A stretch of 64,000 nucleotides of DNA, from contig CAIIXF020000080.1 in NCBI GenBank assembly GCA_903813345.2, positions 1-64,000 of the forward strand. The letters run 5' to 3'. Positions within the stretch are counted from its first letter, which is position 1; each line of letters begins with the position of its first letter. The notes below the pieces were generated by a model, which worked only from the letters and a program-made list of their open reading frames with translations, was not told where the DNA came from and made no database searches. This document shows, in pieces, positions 58,101-58,654 of the stretch. Position numbers and translations under genes: made by a program. This DNA comes from Owenia fusiformis. Its lineage: Eukaryota; Annelida; Polychaeta; Sabellida; Oweniidae.

Positions 58101-58382
58101 TATTGTTTTCTGAGAGAAAGGGCCAATAGAAAATAAAGATTGATATACATGATTTGACAAACATGGAATCGATGATAATTAAATATTGTGACTCACGAGC
58201 CATATCAAATTGTAGTCATCACATGTCTGTACCCATTTTGGTCTCTCCATCTTTCTCTTTTCAAAGTATTTACTCGGATTAATTATGTCCTTGCTTCCTA
58301 TCTTCTTCAAAGCAAAGTGGATGTGACCATCTCGACAGCGAGACGATTTCTTTACTATTCCAAGCTGTTCATCTTTGTAAAC
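6868..58382 (-). CDS. large multi-exon ectodomain gene (35 exons read)
   Basis: A single host gene appears to run leftward across most of the window. Exons were found by reading the minus strand for open segments bounded by AG and GT. From 54598 to 6868, thirty exons join with matching phase at every junction, totalling 5256 nt and 1752 codons without a stop, which chance would not give. The protein is probably secreted or a cell-surface ectodomain: cysteine-rich segments, N-glycosylation-type NxT/NxS sites, an apple/PAN-like exon and many fibronectin-III-like repeats with D-x-T-P-P linkers. Exons further right add an M23/LECT2-like HxH segment and a furin-like RAKR. No transmembrane segment, signal peptide or confident stop was found. 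Introns run from under 100 bp to 13.6 kb and are loaded with transposons. No gene symbol is assigned; the function is unknown. Confidence 0.85.
7757..7887 (-). CDS. exon 34
   Basis: Reads PLKIIEADVAGRIIDGVRGD, then SDIDEQSDKMTVTAHFEDFR and SAFG. Corresponds to the D-G-x-x-D-I-D-x-Q and core segment of exon 27, with the Trp of the core replaced (TAHFEDF). Donor GTAAGT. Confidence 0.85.
8170..9042 (+). pseudogene. LINE reverse-transcriptase C-terminus with one stop
   Basis: 5'-truncated non-LTR element in the intron between exons 33 and 34. From 8193 it reads 203 codons: HLKYCKYILRVKRATPSFMI, GELGRYPIEISIKTRITNFW, and near the end ICTHCNKLDDEYDTILECLL. An in-frame TAA at 8802-8804 interrupts, after which the same frame continues (DQREKYLNSYFQNRPNMYKL) to a TAG at about 8947. 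The C-x-x-C ... D-E-x-x-x-x-L-E-C block is usual at the C-terminus of CR1/L2-like proteins. The 3' end has CTGAAACTGAAAAC tail words typical of such LINEs. Confidence 0.8.
9140..9305 (-). CDS. exon 33
   Basis: Reads ITDILEYHSMGDGTDGYLGD, then PNIFGPLYYISVKAQNKAGQ and FSDNMTS. F/G strand of an FN3-like repeat. It begins at an AG inside GAGTGTAG, the only acceptor in phase with exon 32, and ends at GTGAGT. Confidence 0.85.
9430..9640. repeat. degenerate CTTGACACG / CTTTACACG repeat, locus 1
   Basis: Short words CTCTTGACACG, TCTTTACACG, TCTAGACGTG, TCTTTGCACG and CTTGGCACAC recur in both orientations every 10-25 bp. No regular period. It follows exon 33 by about 130 bp in the intron. Confidence 0.7.
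9641..10375. other. intron sequence, nothing recognised
   Basis: AT-rich intron between the degenerate repeat and the MULE target duplication. A 61-codon plus frame at 9857 has no supporting motif. Confidence 0.5.
10376..10383. repeat. left target-site duplication GTACATAG
   Basis: Perfect 8-bp direct repeat of 14260-14267, immediately outside the first base of the inverted end. Confidence 0.9.
10388..10515 (+). repeat. left terminal array: eight 16-bp units
   Basis: Period-16 array of CCTAGTYAACTCGGAC. Units start every 16 bp from 10388. The Y position reads C,T,C,T,T,C,T,C along the array, and the eighth unit is degenerate (CAAATTGG). It forms the body of the left terminal inverted repeat and is the obvious candidate for a multi-copy transposase-binding site. 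Confidence 0.93.
10982..11480. repeat. ~91-bp minisatellite, six copies
   Basis: The word ACTGACATCCTTG starts at 10982, 11075, 11166, 11257, 11347 and 11438, so the period is 90-93 bp; the last copy is partial. The inner copies are more alike than the first two. It lies between the left array and the TATA box, in the expected transposase promoter region. A 93-codon minus-strand frame across it is an artefact of the repeat. Confidence 0.93.
11533..11540 (+). promoter_or_regulatory. TATA box of the transposase gene
   Basis: TATATAAA preceded by GG, 134 bp upstream of the start codon and just after the minisatellite. Position fits a transcript starting near 11565-11575. Confidence 0.6.
11667..13472 (+). 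CDS. PHD-FLYWCH-MULE transposase, intact
   Basis: Single-exon, 601 codons. Residues 7-59 carry C7, C10, C23, C26, H31, C34, C56 and C59 with W54 two before C56: the C4HC3 pattern of a PHD finger. Residues about 153-212 (GFIYTVKKTLPGRTTWRCK, then C192 and HPHNH) match a FLYWCH-type finger. Residues about 325-520 are a MULE transposase domain: D332 in WYLDGTF, D399 in FVLDFELA, the C420-x2-H423 motif in GCVFHW, and E516 in TNNDTEGWH as candidate DDE residues. The C-terminal ~50 residues are very basic. An A at -3 (GATAAAATGC) supports this start. Its GC content is clearly higher than the AT-rich flanks. It cuts and pastes the element by binding the terminal arrays (inferred). Confidence 0.93.
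   Translation: MPVVHPCLGCGINVRLRQQYFVCISCKGWQHRTCTQFSQQDYRDMKQGTGILAWKCSRCPCMDLEDLLNSTSSTDIGSPEAESTDVDMDVDPEYSTTMPVVNMDLPNGDSFNVDRPFDVPDRFEEDTLQEMSLPTNISEPVTESVTYSIVEGATQRGNPLLVDSEGFIYTVKKTLPGRTTWRCKVRGKSGNCSAMVFQSEDIFSSSHHPHNHLAKPGETVLAKVSALLKSKAKVELFKPGSHLVEDVIIDEAPPSDPGNAELVVSHLIRKVNRVRQQLRPDEPTDLAFEIDDRYIPENFLQKDLILNGARHLVLATTEQLHLLKKAKTWYLDGTFKIVQLPFTQLFSIHGFMKGDDGDIKQVPLLFSLMSRRQRIDYEALFDCVKTLIPDLAVKKFVLDFELATWKAVPSVFPDVKLVGCVFHWTQAVWRKTQELGLSSAYNSDEAVHDYIRKLLALPFLPSEHISDAFQQLESRSTGAVQPLVSYMKQTWITSTTWNPEAWSVFNQPIRTNNDTEGWHRRMNGKAGRSNLPMYMMIPLLHRESKIISINRRLVKDGKLRRYQRKVYKASQGKIMKYWEQYEAENITTSKLLKKISKIVKV
13581..13586 (+). terminator. poly(A) signal of the transposase gene
   Basis: AATAAA about 110 bp after the transposase stop codon, in AT-rich sequence. 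Confidence 0.6.
13590..14142. other. AT-rich 3' part of the MULE
   Basis: About 550 bp of AT-rich, non-coding sequence between the poly(A) signal and the right terminal array. No frame, repeat or second gene seen. Confidence 0.6.
14144..14255 (-). repeat. right terminal array: seven 16-bp units
   Basis: Same 16-bp unit in inverted orientation (GTCCGAGTTRACTAGG), seven units from 14144, one with a G-to-A change (TCCAAGTT) and the outermost ending CCAGA. Mirrors the left array, so the inverted repeats of the element are themselves tandem repeats. Confidence 0.93.
14260..14267. repeat. right target-site duplication GTACATAG
   Basis: Matches 10376-10383 exactly and abuts the last base of the right inverted end. 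Confidence 0.9.
14268..16905. other. intron sequence with homopolymer runs
   Basis: Apart from the degenerate repeat at 15375 only G/C runs (14287, 14545, 14890, 15340) and AT-rich sequence are seen. GGCGGATCC at 16692 may be a hAT-like end fragment. Confidence 0.4.
15375..15520. repeat. degenerate ~45-bp tandem repeat
   Basis: ATCAAATGTCCAAACACAAG ACCAATGCCAT is followed by CAAACATCCAAATATAGAAC and CAAATATCCAGAATATAAG variants. Three to four loose copies, non-coding. Confidence 0.5.
16906..17520 (+). mobile_element. Tc1/mariner-type element with transposase remnant
   Basis: 615 bp between TA dinucleotides. Ends are inverted: CAGGGTGTCAAA, then GCATAAACT, AGAAAG, and GGAAAGAGCAT on both sides. 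At about 17103-17361 the plus strand reads YPSNSPDLNAAEHIGSIL then MDKTEQLIDTEAAENRYSKD and ends GGHTHF: the S-P-D-L-N block that holds the third catalytic region of a Tc1/mariner transposase, plus the C-terminus. The first two catalytic regions are gone. Confidence 0.82.
17811..18170. mobile_element. palindromic element hosting MITE copy 1
   Basis: Outside MITE copy 1, the sequence reads as a near-palindrome: TTTGCTCAAATTCATCG and CCGGCC on the left, then CCGATTGAGT, a Ttt-rich centre, ACTCAATCGGCCGG and GATGAATCGGAGCAAAT on the right. Removing the MITE and one target copy restores a ~110-bp hairpin element. A third, partial relative lies at 35808-35885. Confidence 0.7.
17836..18083. mobile_element. 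MITE copy 1, 9-bp target duplication
   Basis: 248-bp element starting CATCCTCCGATCACAGGG and ending GCTTAGGAGGATG, flanked by a perfect 9-bp direct repeat GCCTCCGGC (17827-17835 and 18084-18092). Short terminal inverted repeat CATCCTCC. The outer ~45 bp on each side are shared with the copy at 26906. A 9-bp duplication is typical of Mutator-type transposition; ends differ from the 10384 MULE, so another parent mobilises it. Confidence 0.88.
18570..18635. repeat. CTAGATACG-type repeat, locus 2
   Basis: TCTCTAGATACGCAGAGTTT, CTAGACCGGC and AGCACGTCTAAAAATT closely match part of locus 3 (20262-20325). Confidence 0.6.
18636..20189. other. intron sequence, a possible repeat fragment
   Basis: ATAGCCAGGATTTGCCAAGG, later GGAGGGGGGGGGTCG and ATCCCCCCTGTATTC at 19556-19738 resemble a decayed DNA-element fragment. 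CCTTTGAAGAAGGATG occurs at 18874 and 19362. No coding. Confidence 0.4.
20190..20330. repeat. CTTGACACG repeat, locus 3
   Basis: CTCTTGACACGCTCTTTACA, GGTCTTTGCAACTCTTGACA, TCTCTAGATACGCGGAGTTC and TTTGCACGTCTAGAAATT. Shares words with loci at 9430 and 18570. Confidence 0.7.
20331..21465. other. intron sequence, nothing recognised
   Basis: AT-rich, with no frame, repeat or inverted ends that I can support. Confidence 0.5.
21466..22040. mobile_element. inverted-duplicate element, unknown family
   Basis: The plus strand from 21471 and minus strand from 22037 both read HQxTxILSKLL, then xSRLxKD and IDSMDHLF or VDSMDQLF, so two copies of one coding segment face each other. The left copy lacks about 90 bp. 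The minus copy alternatively reads DIVKTVAQEVEGIWQRATLP in another frame. Transposon-like coding remains; family not recognised. Confidence 0.65.
22883..23042 (-). CDS. exon 32
   Basis: Reads MQYVRIGVSDGEMEDVIDGV, then QATWLAIDPESGIKDYYVAV and GTSP. Acceptor GGATTATAG chosen because it gives phase 0 and continues T-P-P-T naturally. The next intron (22882 to 9306) is 13.6 kb and carries the MULE. Confidence 0.9.
23541..23670. repeat. 72-bp tandem duplication with hairpin
   Basis: ACCTGAGGGATCGTAGGG starts at 23541 and again at 23613, with the following GACCGAAGGTAGATGTGC and CATATCTCACGAGGGATG also repeated. The first copy sits in a hairpin whose arms are GATACGCATATCTACCT and AGGTAGATGTGCATATC. 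Two short minus-strand frames across it are repeat artefacts. Related hairpin at 47378. Confidence 0.85.
24332..24497 (-). CDS. exon 31: F/G strand and D-P-T-P-P linker
   Basis: Reads DEPLTLGAHVNVYSATDLKL, then EPGAIYDIRVSAVNNAGLTT and DGVNVDPTPPT. Textbook FN3-like Y-x-I-x-V-x-A-x-N-x-A-G segment plus linker. Donor GTGTGT. Confidence 0.9.
24984..25105 (-). CDS. exon 30: FN3-like core
   Basis: Reads SSLVELSANWLFLDPESGIN, then HHQFTIYELHGGNKRQLFPI. Core motif W-L-F-L-D-P-E-S-G-I. Donor GTAAGT, end phase 2 joins the T of exon 31. Confidence 0.85.
25230..25690 (-). CDS. exon 29: longest exon, whole repeat with His cluster
   Basis: 461 nt, phases 1 and 0. Begins VSIDMTKPIKGWIKDGL, then VQVNWNGYGDPESGIVDYSL, a histidine cluster (NWHHFHHHHGDYIYVEM), then TGVTVDLTAPEVQYLNDG. 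It encodes a full repeat flanked by two linkers (D-M-T-K-P and D-L-T-A-P). The His cluster could bind metal; this is speculative. Donor GTGGAA chosen because it phases with exon 30. Confidence 0.85.
26203..26406 (-). CDS. exon 28
   Basis: Reads GYKIGFGMAEGMDDVIPLTD, then FANITELTHNSTYYTVLYAF and NGGHKLLNVSVISDG. G-F-G-M-A-E-G-M-D-D-V is the V-G-T strand with its conserved DDV turn. Two N-glycosylation sites. Phases fit. Confidence 0.85.
26596..26769 (-). CDS. exon 27: D-T-T-P-P linker and repeat core
   Basis: Reads DLREVGPADIPIVIDTTPPI, then AGDLFDGWVHNIDIDYQNRN and CANWQNFHDPDSGLG. Shows linker, D-G segment and W-x-x-F-x-D-P-x-S-G core in one exon, the clearest view of the repeat unit. Donor GTAAGT. 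Confidence 0.9.
26906..26996. mobile_element. MITE copy 2, 9-bp target duplication
   Basis: 91-bp internally deleted relative of the element at 17836: same start (CATCCTCCGATCACAGGG), same CAGAATAT and TTCTTTCTTTTTAC words, same end (GCTTAGGAGGATG). Flanked by a perfect 9-bp repeat GAATTTGAT (26897-26905 and 26997-27005). It lies in a host-gene intron. Confidence 0.88.
27427..27670. repeat. degenerate ~35-40-bp tandem repeat
   Basis: The phrase ATTATCCCCATCTAGACTT then TTAGAAAA recurs about eight times with substitutions and variable A/T linkers. Intronic, non-coding. Confidence 0.7.
28047..28213 (-). CDS. exon 26
   Basis: Reads SDTLSDIREVDFCLGRSRRD, then CYVSDWDRYPNTSHLEKVQH and IPDGIPSWPKIRAINN. 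Middle strands of an FN3-like repeat; VDFCLG occupies the place of the V-G-T strand. Phases 2 and 1 fit. Confidence 0.85.
28477..28657 (-). CDS. exon 25: D-T-T-P-P linker
   Basis: Reads GYYHINVRALNKIEFGGPMA, then VCHSLPYIVDTTPPFVNHVL. F/G strand (Y-H-I-N-V-R-A-L-N-K) followed by V-D-T-T-P-P and the start of the next repeat. Donor GTACGT. Confidence 0.85.
28788..28958 (-). CDS. exon 24: FN3-like repeat core
   Basis: Reads NWDGFHDNETGIFGYLVSVG, then TDLCLDNHHTHKDPHSHIIY and ETEWTHEAMLFPLHMP. W-D-G-F-x-D-x-E-T-G-I is the recurring core motif. The donor GTCCAA is unusual, so the 3' edge is less certain, but the phase fits. Confidence 0.75.
29220..29480. repeat. GGAATATGNCATA / GGTGAGTATG word repeat
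   Basis: CGGAATATGGCATAT, GCGGTATATGGCATATTCCG, GGGTGAGTATG, CACCTGCGGAATATG and GTGAGTATGACATATACC recur in both orientations. A further outlier occurs at 29764-29815. Several short frames arise from it on both strands; none is taken as coding. Confidence 0.7.
29920..30032 (-). CDS. exon 23
   Basis: Reads VIVDGVSEPEGPYSFCVFNG then DKDMFDLRWTRDNKYCS. Continues into ANWDGF of exon 24, so a repeat is split between exons. Acceptor TTTCTTTCCAG, donor GTATTT, phases 2 and 1. Confidence 0.8.
30438..30609 (-). CDS. exon 22: D-x-T-P-P linker
   Basis: Reads YESILTSKSVIIDFTPPSPG then PIEEPLSVDFRHDQCQDI. Contains the first D-F-T-P-P junction between FN3-like repeats. Strong acceptor (TTTTTTCCTAG), donor GTGAAC. 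Confidence 0.85.
30729..30852 (-). CDS. exon 21
   Basis: Reads SGHFHHFERLGAGHSGKYRY, then EHLSLSHNTIYYFNYQVIN and TLG. The L-x-x-N-x-x-Y-Y-F-x-x-x-V-x-N pattern is an FN3-like F strand. Of two AG choices, TTTATTAG keeps phase 0 with exon 20. Confidence 0.8.
31569..31774 (-). CDS. exon 20: apple/PAN-like domain
   Basis: Reads ERLGKLIAKAKHPVKPHIVS, then GCAKECMQYSSGKCTSFNYD, then FGPSGICELLEFVEGNQAEL. The spacing C-x3-C-x8-C-x-S-F-x-Y-D, then I-C-E-L, is the apple/PAN signature, an extracellular protein- or carbohydrate-binding fold. Domain call by motif only. Confidence 0.85.
31930..32062 (-). CDS. exon 19
   Basis: Reads LAIGYGNGIFGDQVVPWHIV, then AADKASSIEHKDDEFDNDIL and NQFT. Phase 0 to 1, donor GTAAGC. 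Leads directly into the apple/PAN-like exon. Confidence 0.85.
32199..33165 (+). mobile_element. Tc1/mariner-type element, decayed
   Basis: 967 bp between TA dinucleotides, with inverted ends (TAGGGTGTCTCAAAAAATG against the complement of the right CCCCAAAGTATATC and CACCTG, and the shared word ATAAACCAATCAAT). At 32786-32986 the plus strand reads FLCGYLKECFNAHFKQKDLE then NIQRKIQNIPPELLSNVMNN, the end of a Tc1/mariner transposase (L-W-G-Y-L-K block and C-terminal helices). Earlier catalytic regions are not readable. Confidence 0.8.
33700..35176. mobile_element. possible TIR element AGACTCCAGATT
   Basis: AGACTCCAGATT at 33700 and its complement AATCTGGAGTCT at about 35163-35174 could be the ends of a ~1.47-kb element; a further AGACTCCAGATT at 35137 forms a small hairpin with the right end. 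The interior has GTTTTCAGATTCGGAATC twice (near 34565 and 34740) but no coding motif. Confidence 0.35.
35206..35412 (-). CDS. exon 18
   Basis: 69 codons, phase 0 to 0. Reads PLTSGVPLYFLIIASNNQGA, a typical F/G-strand segment of a fibronectin-III-like fold (x-Y-F-x-I-x-A-x-N-x-x-G), then SIECKLSTYDMTLPKGRMIP and HPHILRASGMAVDDSPLKQ. Donor GTATGT. Confidence 0.85.
35808..35885. mobile_element. partial copy of the palindromic element
   Basis: TTTGCTCCAATTCATCGACC, then CAGATTGAGTATCTTGTTC and GTTTTGAACAAAATAC match the element around 17811-18170, without the MITE insertion and without the second arm. It lies just beyond exon 17. Confidence 0.55.
35922..36143 (-). CDS. exon 17: start of the FN3-like repeat region
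   Basis: 74 codons, phase 0 to 0. Contains GVGVADGESQVDMTYCVGTY then RGGCDEVAVEPMGG. The pattern D-x-E-S-x-V-x-x-x-x-x-x-V-G-T recurs in later exons (GTDL in exon 24, VGTSP in exon 32, AVGTGHG in exon 35) and marks one strand pair of the repeated domain. Confidence 0.85.
36928..37960 (+). mobile_element. mariner fossil, right end missing
   Basis: Starts after TA with GACAGGGTGGGCCAAAAAAC, a mariner-like terminus. Around 37740-37800 the plus strand reads ELEQLPHAPYSPDMAP followed by a stop and FFFFPILKGRFKGN, the catalytic Y-S-P-D-x-A-P block of a DD34D mariner transposase with disabling changes. No matching right inverted end was found before the 38024 element. Confidence 0.6.
38024..38245. 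mobile_element. 222-bp TA-flanked MITE
   Basis: Ends CAGGGTGACCAGAAA and the complement of TTTCTGGTCACCCTG are near-perfect inverted repeats between TA dinucleotides. No coding. A mariner-type non-autonomous element just downstream of the mariner fossil at 36928 and 540 bp from exon 16. Confidence 0.8.
38783..38981 (-). CDS. exon 16
   Basis: Reads MRMDLELIPLRLELTTGLYG, then WLPGPGDIEIFFINLWEYTT and later DPEMDDSPPDFSVYA, between TTTTTTTTGCAG and GTAAAT. It continues the beta-rich region of exon 15 and ends with an acidic Pro-rich linker into the repeat region. Confidence 0.85.
39093..39250 (-). CDS. exon 15: Gly/Val-rich beta segment
   Basis: Reads GVTPMLGATVTGSVGVGVKV, then LRAEVKIKGNLMTTSFPTRA and GIGFSKFPLDA. 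Alternating small and hydrophobic residues suggest amphipathic strands. A 69-codon plus-strand frame here is its shadow. Phases 0 and 2 match. Confidence 0.85.
39660..39755. repeat. 35-bp tandem repeat, three copies
   Basis: ACCATATACAATATTT occurs three times at about 35-bp spacing, preceded by CTCTTACACC or CTCTCATACC. The minus-strand frames reading KNIVYG or KYCIW repeats come from this. Confidence 0.75.
39905..40065 (-). CDS. exon 14
   Basis: Reads DCAITKEKSRILYHKYVLNQ, then LVYLKIKSGHRISEHADVP and EWCLSHNVINAIIG, with a clean GTAAGT donor. The acceptor (GGTCAAAG) is weak, but the donor, frame length and both phases fit. Paired cysteines suggest one disulfide. Confidence 0.75.
40667..41444. 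mobile_element. fold-back element, ~260-bp arms
   Basis: Left arm CATAAGTTTGGCAACCTTAG and right arm CTAAGGTTGCCAAACTTATG are inverted, continuing through ACTACGTGTTAAAG, TTACTTAACCTGC, and inner matches TGATGAATTTTTGAAAATCG and CCAATGGGAAATGGT. No coding found and no clear target duplication. Confidence 0.8.
41445..42454. other. intron sequence, nothing recognised
   Basis: Between the fold-back element and the CCCGATTTT repeat; no frame or repeat supported. Confidence 0.5.
42455..42615. repeat. degenerate CCCGATTTTCTCC repeat
   Basis: CCCGATTTTCTTCTGATTT, CCCGATTTTTCTCCCGATTT, TCCCGATTTTCTCCAAATTT and CACCCCGATTC form a loose array. It abuts the truncated left side of the 42661 element. 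Confidence 0.55.
42661..43642. mobile_element. rearranged Tc1/mariner element (fold-back)
   Basis: Right end is GGCCCATCCTG before TA, a typical mariner end; the left end is truncated. About 150 bp of inverted arms match (AAACTTAAGGATAGGCATAT and complement). Between them the plus strand at 43240-43370 reads FQQDSAPDHTPKVTMEYLEQ (second catalytic region) while the minus strand at 42930-43070 reads KWRRLPQELLDLAFDQFSSR then LHVIVKVKGG (transposase C-terminus). Coding parts therefore point in opposite directions, so the element has been inverted internally. Confidence 0.75.
44162..44980. mobile_element. palindromic TIR element, family A copy 1
   Basis: Long inverted ends: TATCGGGTGTCCCAAAAAA, TGAGACACTTTTTG, CAAGTATTTTCTCGGCAA on the left and their complement on the right (GGGACACCCGATATA at 44964-44978). 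No transposase recognised inside. A relative in opposite orientation lies at 51928-53307. Confidence 0.8.
45068..46129. mobile_element. fold-back mariner, ~450-bp inverted arms
   Basis: 1062 bp between TA dinucleotides, ends CGAGGGGTGATCAGGAATTT and its complement. Arms of roughly 450 bp face each other around a short spacer. The centre (45570-45780, plus) reads PNSPDLAGCDFYLFPTVKTK, a stop, then FEDSNEIIQEFTHQCYKVGK and LQSTGNYFEG: mariner third catalytic region to C-terminus. The left arm repeats the C-terminal part in reverse, which is why the plus strand at 45400 and minus strand at 45800 both read TVIILPSILILQSSYQ. Confidence 0.85.
46174..46925. mobile_element. TA-flanked TIR element, 752 bp
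   Basis: Ends CAGGGTGGTCGAAAAAAGTG and the complement of ACTTTTTTTTACCACCCTG, continuing into GCAACAGGCTATA against TATAGCCTGTTGC. Flanked by TA. No coding sequence recognised; mariner-type non-autonomous element. Confidence 0.8.
47378..47455. repeat. hairpin repeat related to 23541
   Basis: AAATACAACATAATTATCGA then CCC pairs with GGGTCGATATGTTGTATTT. The loop and right flank (GACCGTAAGGACCAAGGGT; TACCGAGGGATAT) align with the 23541 repeat. No coding. Confidence 0.65.
47697..47856 (-). CDS. exon 13
   Basis: Reads LSEAINNLINGKSTEDFES, then FDVCLDGEHMFGPKNKQFLD, then KSFQTTVGPVPVTF, ending at GTGAAT in phase 1. The V-G-P-V-P-V-T-F stretch looks like the start of a beta barrel-like region continued in exons 14-16. 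The following intron is 7.6 kb and packed with mariner-type elements. Confidence 0.8.
48240..49030. repeat. ~180-bp satellite-like array with ATGGCCGCC words
   Basis: Four to five imperfect copies of: AAGATGGCCGCCCAAAAGTT, CTCTAGAACTTGATATCC, GTGCGAATTTCGAGAAAAT, GCGGTTTTCCTGAAATGGCG and ACAAGATTTATCGAAAAACC. Copies vary in length. Intronic, between exons 12 and 13. Confidence 0.8.
49597..49703 (-). CDS. exon 12
   Basis: Reads FDGMTVGELEKIVATIDGG then STSDLMKDIREIYTNL, between TTGTTTAG and GTATGT. Predominantly helical composition. Phases match exons 11 and 13. Confidence 0.8.
49828..49942 (-). CDS. exon 11
   Basis: Reads NHEECTGSLEVLDPVEIKVP, then APQRCGYYRDRDPSTPVD, ending at a GTAAGA donor in phase 1. 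Two adjacent acceptors (TTAG and TTAGAG) are possible; only the second keeps phase with exon 10. Pro-rich linker with two cysteines. Confidence 0.75.
50388..50491 (-). CDS. exon 10
   Basis: 104 nt, reading GTHVKEMITGNHDSIAV then TQLKVDMDISKISNTIK, ending at AAG before GTATTC. Continues the strand-helix pattern after the cysteine-rich exon. Phases 1 and 0 match its neighbours. Confidence 0.75.
50665..50874 (-). CDS. exon 9: cysteine-rich domain
   Basis: 210 nt reading CPDLLLRNSTHTYCTVSPDC, then ISLFCCVDMPVFYGHVVS, RVALSVNPCGKVLTVEIND and WRYEYSISGYDT. The six cysteines, including a CC pair, and alternating hydrophobics indicate a disulfide-bonded extracellular module. It appears to be a stand-alone exon-encoded domain of the kind found in large invertebrate secreted proteins; I cannot name it. 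Confidence 0.85.
51099..51240 (-). CDS. exon 8
   Basis: Between TTATTTGCAG and GTAAAT. Reads SGIFDIHGCARPVELDNSEL, then a Leu-rich helical stretch (QYLLILQGKPSEGSREMLLD) and RIYQVEN. Phases 0 and 1 match exons 7 and 9. No family recognised. Confidence 0.8.
51533..51780 (-). CDS. exon 7: basic start then helical segment
   Basis: 248 nt after a strong acceptor (TTTATTTATTCCTAG). Begins LIHRGRRKRSFPKFGN with another basic RRKR cluster (a second possible proprotein-convertase site), then NMSANKTFGPLLARMGV and TEFGPDIFTFSVRDLQM, ending ESRR before a GTATGT donor. The amphipathic composition looks helical. No family recognised. Confidence 0.8.
51928..53307. mobile_element. family A copy 2, interrupted by a LINE piece
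   Basis: Ends TATCGAGTGTCCCAAAAAG and the complement of TTTTGGGACACCCGATATA match the 44162 element. Internal words (AATGGGAAGCAATTTGACAA; TGAGAAATTAC) match that copy in reverse. The extra length is explained by a LINE fragment at about 52380-52960. Confidence 0.75.
52380..52960 (+). mobile_element. LINE C-terminal fragment
   Basis: At 52836-52928 the plus strand reads YDTNVKDSIQHLMFVCPHFE then NEIKLYSECY, the V-x-D-S-I-x-H-L-x-F-x-C-P block found at the C-terminus of CR1/L2/RTE-like reverse transcriptase proteins. Upstream only broken pieces are readable. It lies inside the family A element and has no intact frame. Confidence 0.6.
53666..54359. mobile_element. palindromic TIR element, family B copy 1
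   Basis: Perfect ends of about 27 bp: AAAGGAGTGGTATCGATATG and complement. Deeper matches (CATCTTTCCGAACCTCATTG; CTCAATATTGTAATTGTACA; GGTTGATTTTAAAAAAGTAT) face their complements around 54000, so most of the element is a hairpin. No transposase seen. A relative lies at 58655. Confidence 0.8.
54487..54598 (-). CDS. exon 6
   Basis: Reads GEVIAEGSITNGSKDIDTSP, then KQKAKVDTKDAGCNYET, after a CCTTTCAG acceptor. It has an NGS glycosylation site and a Lys/Asp-rich linker. The donor GTAGCA is non-ideal but gives phase 1, which fits exon 7 (T plus CG). It is the first of thirty exons that phase together without a break. Confidence 0.65.
55154..56211 (-). mobile_element. mariner element, transposase fossil
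   Basis: 1058 bp between TA dinucleotides with inverted ends CAGGGTGATCATTAAGTTCT and complement. The minus strand around 55510-55770 reads AHTTLEELGFTQVITAPYST, then after breaks FWVLKHYMRGHKFHSDKGL, then IPQGGMEHIFMD: the H-T ... A-P-Y-S-x-D block and C-terminus of a DD34D mariner transposase, broken by stops and shifts. Confidence 0.8.
56649..56752 (-). CDS. exon 5: Trp-rich segment with furin-like site
   Basis: 104 nt reading NGNYFYQSFIDWTRSWWLF, then HERLSNIYRRRAKRQ. It ends in phase 0, which fits exon 6. R-A-K-R followed by Q matches the furin consensus R-x-K/R-R, which would allow the M23-like N-terminal part to be cut from the long C-terminal part. That cleavage is an inference. The donor GTTTGC is weak but the reading frame is convincing. 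Confidence 0.7.
56952..56977 (-). CDS. exon 4: 26-nt microexon (tentative)
   Basis: A TTTCATCCTCAG acceptor and a GTAAGA donor bracket 26 nt. In the frame reading GQTTAMKI it joins exon 5 in phase to give KIDNGNYFYQ. Its upstream phase does not fit exon 3 as drawn, so either an exon is missing between them or this microexon is not used. Confidence 0.4.
57597..57732 (-). CDS. exon 3: beta-rich segment
   Basis: Reads EYDCPSSSDVILKYPG, then FVFIVTCVLLDAFANST and ITITIVGPFP, ending at a GTGACA donor. The alternating hydrophobic pattern, the pair of cysteines and the NST glycosylation site suggest an extracellular beta domain. A 121-codon open frame on the plus strand over this segment has lower-quality composition and is taken as its shadow. 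The junction to exon 4 is not in phase, so a small exon may be missing. Confidence 0.6.
57900..57945 (-). CDS. exon 2: short Gly-rich exon
   Basis: 46 nt reading PGGGGEWVKIYLST, ending at a GTGAGT donor. Its last two bases complete a codon with the next exon (start phase 2), so the exon 2/3 junction is consistent. The acceptor (CTATAAAAG) has a weak pyrimidine tract and the start phase does not fit exon 1. Treat this as a probable but not secure exon. Confidence 0.45.
58197..58382 (-). CDS. exon 1: M23/LECT2-like zinc-site segment
   Basis: 62 codons, phase 0 at both ends, between a TTCGTTCAG acceptor and a GTGAGT donor. The exon reads VYKDEQLGIVKKSS, then CRDGHIHFALKKIG, then IINPSKYF. The order K-x-x-x-x-L-G, H-x-H-F, N-P-x-x-Y is what the end of an M23 metallopeptidase or LECT2-like fold looks like: the HxH supplies a zinc ligand and the N/D-P-x-x-Y follows the last strand. 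The upstream HxxxD part should lie in an exon further right and was not found. Homology is inferred from motif spacing only, so whether it is catalytic is unknown. It does not phase directly with exon 2, so an exon between them may be missing. Confidence 0.7.
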
Positions 58383-58654
58383 CTGAACGAAATGGTACAT
58401 AACCACAAAAATGCACTACTCCTTCAATTATAGTAGTAACCAAAATCCCAGATGATCAAGAAAGGTGTCCTGTTGAAGAACAATAATGTTATTATTTGGA
58501 GCATTTAGTTTTGATATTTTTCTTCCGATTCCTGTTTTTAAAGTAAATCGCTCGGGTGTTTTTTAGTTATCAGCGATTTCAGCTCTTTACCAATCATATC
58601 TTCTTTACCTACCTATACCTATAATGTAGGCATACTTTGACCAAATGGACAAAA

